Origin: Kutzneria chonburiensis
GTDB lineage: Bacteria > Actinomycetota > Actinomycetes > Mycobacteriales > Pseudonocardiaceae
DNA length: 64,000 nucleotides
Assembly: GCF_028622115.1 (NCBI RefSeq)
Contig: NZ_CP097263.1
Span: 1,364,001-1,428,000, forward strand
Direction of reading: 5' to 3'
Shown: positions 60,309 to 64,000 of the stretch, piece after piece
Position numbering within the stretch: the first letter of the stretch is position 1
Layout of the letters: each line of letters opens with the position of its first letter
The notes under the pieces: model-generated
Seen by the model: the letters and a program-made list of their open reading frames with translations, nothing else
Told to the model about the DNA's origin: nothing
The model's database searches: none
Program-made: the position numbers and the translations under genes

Positions 60309-62029
60309 GAGCGCACCTCCCCGGCCAGCACGGCGACGGCGATCGCGTCGGCGTCGCGGCGGAACGGGCTGTCCCGGCCCGGCCGGCCGGTGCCGACCTG
60401 CGTGAACCAGCGCGTGTTCTGGGTGACGACGCCGAGCGCGTGGACGTCCGGGTCGGGCCGGCCCTTGGCGTCCAACACGTGGAACGGGGACTCGGTGATC
60501 GCCAGCCCGCCGCTGGCGAATCGCCGCCCGGTCAACGGATCCACGTTGACGTGCTCGCTGATCATGCCGTCGGCCAGCAGTTGGCGTAGCAGCGGATTGG
60601 TGTCCCGGCGCAGGTCCGCGCCGGGCGCACGGGCGTCGAGCAGCACATCGGCCAGCCGCCGGGAACCGGCGACCGAGGGCGACTCCACGGCGAATCGGCC
60701 TGGCTCTGAGGCTTCGAAGCGTGCCCCCGGCCCGACGACGTCCAGCACGCCGGCCTCGATCAGCGCCACCAGCTGCTCGACGTGCTCCACCGGCGGCCCG
60801 GCCGACAGCAGGAAGCTCATCGGGGCCCACCGCGTCAGGAAGTCCCGCTGTGAATCCGGTAGCAGGCCGTCGAAATCGACGACGTCCGGCATCAGCGGGC
60901 GCAGCGAGCGCATGACCTCCAGCGCCGCCTTGACCGGGTCGACGGTCGACCCCGCCTTGGCCCGGGCGACGTCGTCGCGCAGCACGTCGAGCAGACGCGA
61001 GCGGAACTCGTCACGGCCGGCGAACGGGCAATTGAAGGGATTGGCCAGGGCGTCGACGTCCAACGGCCCGTGGCCGTCGCGGCGGCGGTAGGCGTGCTCC
61101 AGTTCGGCCACGATCAGCGGCTCGACCTCGGCGGCGAAGTCCAGCTGCGGGCGGCCTCGACGCGCGGCGGCGTCTTCCCGCAGCTCGGCCAGGCGATCGT
61201 CGCTGAGGATGACGGGGCGCGGCGCGAGCTCGGCGGGCTCGTTGAGCTCGGCCCGGGCGCGAAACGGCAGGCCGCTGCGCGATCCGGCGACCAGCCGTGG
61301 CTCCGCACCACTCGGTTGGTAACACAGTTGACCGTCCGCGCGGACGAAACGCCCGCCCCGGCCGATCGTCAAAGCTCGGGTGACGTCGTAGAACGTGAGG
61401 CCGAGGCCACGGATCGCCACCGTGCGGCCCGGTTCGATCTCGTCCAACGGCATCGTCGCCGCCATGCCGCCACGGATGTAGTGCCCGTGCGCGGACAGCG
61501 CGCGGTCTTCGTCGTCCGGCTCAAGTCCACTGTGGCCGGTTGCGAGAATCACCTTGTCCACCAAGAGATCTGGGTGTCCATCGTCGATGGAGAGGTGCAG
61601 CCGGCCGTCCGTACGACGCAGTGCGGTCGCGGTACCGGTCAACGGGAACACCCGTACGCCAGGCGGGGTCGATGCGCACAGCCGGGCGAACGTCTCCCGC
61701 AGGTAGCGGCCGTATTCGGCGCGGCTGGGGTAGACCTGCCGCGCGGAGTCGGCGTCCAGCCCGGCCCAGTCCGCGTAGGACTGCGGCCGGCCCGGGAAGT
61801 CGAATGATTGCGCGGTCAGCTCGGCGGCGGTGGCGTTGGTCGCGTACCAGTCGGCCTGGTCGGTCCGCCAGACCTGGCCCGGGCCGTGCTCGACCGGGTC
61901 AATGGCCCAGATGACGACGTCCCGATCGGACGGACCGCGCCGCAGCCGGACCAGCAGCCGTTCCAGCACGCCCAGCCCGCGCGGCCCACAGCCCACGATC
62001 GCCACGCGGAAGCGTCTTTTCTCTCGCAC
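60290..62029 (-). CDS. FAD/NAD(P)-binding protein (NAD_binding_9 type)
   Basis: 579 residues. The N-terminal dinucleotide motif is VAIVGCGPRGLGVLERLL near residue 9, followed by EHGPGQVWRTDQADWYATNATA and a second nucleotide motif VILATGHSGLEPDDED near 165. This family includes lysine/ornithine N-monooxygenase-like and adenylate-forming-cluster enzymes; the activity here is unknown. The GTG at 62029 is exactly nine bases from its SigB-type -10 box. Operon with ligase paralogue 3. Confidence 0.82.
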   Translation of the reverse strand: MREKRRFRVAIVGCGPRGLGVLERLLVRLRRGPSDRDVVIWAIDPVEHGPGQVWRTDQADWYATNATAAELTAQSFDFPGRPQSYADWAGLDADSARQVYPSRAEYGRYLRETFARLCASTPPGVRVFPLTGTATALRRTDGRLHLSIDDGHPDLLVDKVILATGHSGLEPDDEDRALSAHGHYIRGGMAATMPLDEIEPGRTVAIRGLGLTFYDVTRALTIGRGGRFVRADGQLCYQPSGAEPRLVAGSRSGLPFRARAELNEPAELAPRPVILSDDRLAELREDAAARRGRPQLDFAAEVEPLIVAELEHAYRRRDGHGPLDVDALANPFNCPFAGRDEFRSRLLDVLRDDVARAKAGSTVDPVKAALEVMRSLRPLMPDVVDFDGLLPDSQRDFLTRWAPMSFLLSAGPPVEHVEQLVALIEAGVLDVVGPGARFEASEPGRFAVESPSVAGSRRLADVLLDARAPGADLRRDTNPLLRQLLADGMISEHVNVDPLTGRRFASGGLAITESPFHVLDAKGRPDPDVHALGVVTQNTRWFTQVGTGRPGRDSPFRRDADAIAVAVLAGEVRSWPVPA

Positions 62030-62038
62030 GGCGCTCTG

Positions 62039-62064
62039 GTACCCGTCGGCGCACCGGATCAACC
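62039..62064 (-). promoter_or_regulatory. SigB/SigF-type promoter of the FAD enzyme operon, leaderless
   Basis: Reverse strand: GGTT (62064-62061), 16 bases, GGGTAC (62044-62039), 9 bases, GTG at 62029. Confidence 0.65.
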
Positions 62065-62067
62065 TTT

Positions 62068-62092
62068 GTTTAACGGGCGGTGTTCTGGGCAT
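62068..62092 (+). promoter_or_regulatory. SigB/SigF-type promoter of the DUF2231-Rieske gene, leaderless
   Basis: GTTT (62068-62071), 15 bases, GGGCAT (62087-62092), 9 bases, ATG at 62102. Its -35 box is three bases from that of the divergent promoter. Confidence 0.65.
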
Positions 62093-62101
62093 GCCGGCAC
62101 C

Positions 62102-62956
62102 ATGGAGCAACCCCGTGTCTTCGATCGGATCGCCGACGAGAAGCGACTCGACGCCGTCGGCGACGCGCTTCGCCGAGGCGTGCATGCCGTCCTGCGCCCG
62201 GGCGTCGTGAAGGACCTGCTGCACGGCGTGTTTCTCGGCCACCCGCTGCATCCTGCGCTGGTCCAGGTGCCGATCGGCTGCTTCGCCAGCGCCGCCGTGC
62301 TGGACATCGGCGGCAGCTCGCGGGAAGCCACCAAGCTGATCGGGCTCGGCGTGCTCAGCAGCGTGCCGGCGGCCGCGGCCGGTCTGGCCGACTACGCCGA
62401 CAGCCAGCAGGACCAGCGGCGGGTCGGCGTGGTCCACGCCGCGGCCAACTCGGCCGCCCTGGTCTGCTACGTGGCTTCCCTGGCGCTGCGGGCCGGTGGC
62501 CGGCAGCGGGCCGGCGTGTGGTCGGCGATGGCCGGGCTGACGTTCAGCATGGCCGGTGCCACGCTGGGCGGCGACCTCGCCTTCCGTCGCGCCGTCGGGG
62601 CCAACCACTCCGAGCACGCCGGCCGCCTCGGCCCGGCCGACTGGTGCGATCTCGGTCCCGTGGACCAGTTCCCCGAGGCGAAGCCGATTCGACGGGTGGC
62701 GGCGGAGATCCCGGTGCTCGTGGTTCGGCGTGGCAAGGAGTTCTCGGTCCTGCACGACCAGTGCAGCCACATGTCCGGGCCACTGTCCGAAGGGGAGCTG
62801 ACCGAAGTGGACGGTGCCGAGTGCGTGCAGTGTCCCTGGCACGGCAGCGTGTTCCGGCTCGACGACGGCCGTCCGGCCCACGGGCCGGCCACCGCGCCGC
62901 AGCAGCGGCTGGACAGCCGGGTGCGGGCCAGCCGGCTAGAAGTCAAGACGGCGTAG
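62102..62956 (+). CDS. DUF2231 membrane domain fused to a Rieske domain
   Basis: 284 residues. The N-terminal DUF2231 membrane part has four hydrophobic segments (GHPLHPALVQVPIGCFASAA near 47). A C-terminal Rieske 2Fe-2S domain has CSHMSGPLSEG near 223 (C-x-H) and CPWHGSVFRL near 243 (C-x2-H). It is likely a membrane-bound electron-transfer protein. The leaderless start is fixed by the promoter. The DUF2188 gene follows 8 bases later. Confidence 0.87.
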   Translation: MEQPRVFDRIADEKRLDAVGDALRRGVHAVLRPGVVKDLLHGVFLGHPLHPALVQVPIGCFASAAVLDIGGSSREATKLIGLGVLSSVPAAAAGLADYADSQQDQRRVGVVHAAANSAALVCYVASLALRAGGRQRAGVWSAMAGLTFSMAGATLGGDLAFRRAVGANHSEHAGRLGPADWCDLGPVDQFPEAKPIRRVAAEIPVLVVRRGKEFSVLHDQCSHMSGPLSEGELTEVDGAECVQCPWHGSVFRLDDGRPAHGPATAPQQRLDSRVRASRLEVKTA

Positions 62957-62964
62957 GGGATGCG

Positions 62965-63147
62965 GTGCCCGGCGATGTGATCACCTACCGCGAGGACGGC
63001 GTGTGGAAGACGCGCGTCGAGGGCAACAGCCGGGCCTCGCGGATCAGCGTCGACCGGGGCGACGCGGTCGCGTTCGGCCGGCGGGTGGCGCGGGAACGCG
63101 GCGTCCAGCACATCGTGCTGGACCCTGACAAGGCCGACAGCGAGTAG
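62965..63147 (+). CDS. DUF2188 protein
   Basis: 60 residues: DVITYREDGVWKTRVEGNSRASRISVDRGDAVAFGRRVARERG-type layout, in which a short strand pair is followed by a helix, as in DUF2188. The function is unknown. GTG at 62965 with AGGGG upstream; it probably shares the transcript of the Rieske gene. Confidence 0.75.
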   Translation: MPGDVITYREDGVWKTRVEGNSRASRISVDRGDAVAFGRRVARERGVQHIVLDPDKADSE

Positions 63148-63152
63148 GACTC

Positions 63153-63179
63153 GGGGCCCGGGCTGAAAGCCCGGGCCCC
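63153..63179. terminator. strong hairpin terminator between convergent genes
   Basis: A perfect 12-base stem (GGGGCCCGGGCT and AGCCCGGGCCCC) with a GAA loop. It lies five bases after the DUF2188 stop and serves the plus-strand operon; it is also downstream of the minus-strand DUF3618 gene and may act in both directions. Confidence 0.8.
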
Positions 63180-63242
63180 GCCGCCGTGCTCGGCCGGTGC
63201 ATCCGCCCTGGCCAGGCGGTTGCCGGCAGTGAAATGCGGTGC

Positions 63243-63614
63243 TCAGTCGTGGGAACGGCGCAGCAGCAGCCGGAGCAGCACGATCAGCCCGAGCAGTCCG
63301 GCCAGCACCATGGCGGGCCGCTGCCGGACCACGTTCATCGTGCGGTGCGCCGGCTCCCGGACCGCCTCGGGCAGATCGTCGATCCGGCGCTCAGCCTCGT
63401 TCAGTGAGTTCACAGCGGTGTCCTTGGCCTGCGCCGCGACCTGCTGGGCCTTCTCGGCCGCGGTCGCGGCCACCTGCTGGGCCTTGGCCCCGACCTCGCC
63501 GGCGCGCGCCTGCACGTCGAGCTTGTCGGACAGCTGCTGCACCGTCTCGCCCAGCGCCTCCCGGGTGCGTTCGGCCTGCTCGCGCAGTTCCGTGGCCTGA
63601 TCCTTCGCCTTCAT
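63243..63614 (-). CDS. DUF3618-like membrane-anchored protein
   Basis: 123 residues: a long charged alanine/glutamine-rich helix (about 5-85, likely coiled coil, resembling LEA-type repeats with AQQVAATAAEKAQQVAAQAK) and a C-terminal hydrophobic anchor with LLLRRSHD. ATG at 63614 is preceded by AAGGAG at the right distance; the GTG at 63629 is part of that site and is not preferred. Confidence 0.75.
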   Translation of the reverse strand: MKAKDQATELREQAERTREALGETVQQLSDKLDVQARAGEVGAKAQQVAATAAEKAQQVAAQAKDTAVNSLNEAERRIDDLPEAVREPAHRTMNVVRQRPAMVLAGLLGLIVLLRLLLRRSHD

Positions 63615-63649
63615 CTCGCGCTCCTTCACGAACCGGTGATGACACCCGG

Positions 63650-63675
63650 ATACCCAGACGTGAATCGGACGACAC
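63650..63675 (-). promoter_or_regulatory. SigB/SigF-type promoter of the DUF3618-like gene
   Basis: Reverse strand: GTGT (63675-63672), 16 bases, GGGTAT (63655-63650), then a leader of 35 bases with AAGGAG before the ATG at 63614. Confidence 0.55.
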
Positions 63676-63699
63676 GTGGGGCCGCGACCTCGCCGGCCG

Positions 63700-63724
63700 G
63701 GTTAAGCGCGGCGCTGCCGGGTAT
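63700..63724 (+). promoter_or_regulatory. SigB/SigF-type promoter of the terminal SDR gene
   Basis: GGTT (63700-63703), 15 bases, GGGTAT (63719-63724). Eight bases later comes GTG at 63733, in frame with the later GTG at 63757. Confidence 0.65.
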
Positions 63725-63756
63725 GGCCTTCGGTGAGGTTCACCGAAGGAGGAGAC

Positions 63757-64000
63757 GTGACTGCACCCCTCAACCCGCTCGCCGTGGTGACCGGGGCGTC
63801 CAGCGGCATCGGGCTCGAACTGGCCCACCAGCTCGCGGCCCACGGCTTCGACATCGTGGCCTGCGCCGAGGACGACGAGCTGGCGATTGCCGCCGATGCC
63901 TTGCGCGCCAACAATGTTGCCGTCGATGCCGTACGAGCCGACCTGACCGAGCCGGATGCCGTCGAGCAGCTGGTCAAGGTCGTGACGTCGACCGGCCGCC
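63757..64000 (+). CDS. short-chain dehydrogenase/reductase, N-terminal part (cut by the window end)
   Basis: 81 residues visible: the SDR cofactor motif VTGASSGIGLELAHQL near residue 10 and VAVDAVRADLTEPDAVEQLV near 50. GTG at 63757 has a strong AAGGAGGAG site. An in-frame GTG at 63733 sits eight bases after the -10 box, as in the leaderless genes here, so two starts are possible. An inverted repeat (63727-63735 and 63741-63749) covers the first start and part of the ribosome binding site. Confidence 0.82.
   Translation, partial: MTAPLNPLAVVTGASSGIGLELAHQLAAHGFDIVACAEDDELAIAADALRANNVAVDAVRADLTEPDAVEQLVKVVTSTGR

Overview
The window is very GC-rich, with dense gene packing, frequent GTG starts, a WhiB protein, an actinobacterial QcrAB pair and DUF222/HNH (13E12-type) genes. 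This points to a high-GC actinomycete, plausibly of the Pseudonocardiaceae (inference from gene content only). No tRNA, rRNA, CRISPR array or prophage was seen. Most genes look like general-stress or dormancy functions rather than housekeeping.

Layout. 1-5015: a methyltransferase, a YeiH-type exporter with a 33-residue partner, a lipase-like hydrolase and an unknown membrane protein. 5115-8440: a second-type qcrA-qcrB pair (qcrA carries a frameshift) and two small membrane-stress proteins. 8641-15293: a heptose/glycan cluster with a gutted glycosyltransferase, DUF1360, SnoaL, an enolase-superfamily enzyme and a GH15 glucoamylase. 15414-17028 and 35375-36974: two near-identical DUF222-HNH units, each bounded by inverted ~115-base hairpin repeats, in the same orientation 20 kb apart. 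Between them lie a large FAD/Fe-S dehydrogenase, a broken HhH glycosylase, a VOC protein, an Rv2629-like ERF1 protein, an SDR, a seven-gene Mrp/Mbh-type antiporter operon, a pyruvate oxidase-like enzyme with ctaD, and a YihY-PhoU-like-PiT operon. 37058-40774: small redox and membrane genes. 40776-49639: a signalling block (CheR-PAS, STAS-HATPase, CheB, WhiB and a 1600-residue sensor/phosphatase). 49836-63147: hemerythrin, hydrolases, ANTAR, three YbdK-type glutamate-cysteine ligases, an Orn/Lys/Arg decarboxylase, a diiron oxidase-like protein, CDGSH, topoisomerase IB, an FAD enzyme and DUF2231-Rieske. The window ends in DUF3618 and the start of an SDR.

Two patterns tie the window together. 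First, at least 21 genes are preceded by a SigB/SigF-type promoter, GNTT (or a close variant) - 14 to 17 bases - GGGTAT (or a close variant), whose -10 element ends only 7-10 bases before the start codon. These should be leaderless messages, and several are divergent pairs with back-to-back -35 boxes. Seven or so further genes have the same promoter plus a leader with a ribosome binding site. The signalling block at 40776-49639 contains all the domain types of a partner-switching cascade (PP2C phosphatase, HATPase anti-sigma kinase, STAS antagonist), so it is a good candidate for the controller of this regulon. No sigma factor gene is in the window.

Second, base composition is skewed around both DUF222-HNH units. 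The + strand is rich in G and T to the left and in C and A to the right, strongest at the unit and fading over one to a few kilobases, including in a + strand gene whose own direction predicts the opposite. With the palindromic flanks, this fits a locus that is repeatedly opened to single strands, for example by double-strand breaks. That is the most novel-looking signal here. Several genes carry internal deletions or single-base losses in C runs; some of the latter may be sequencing errors.
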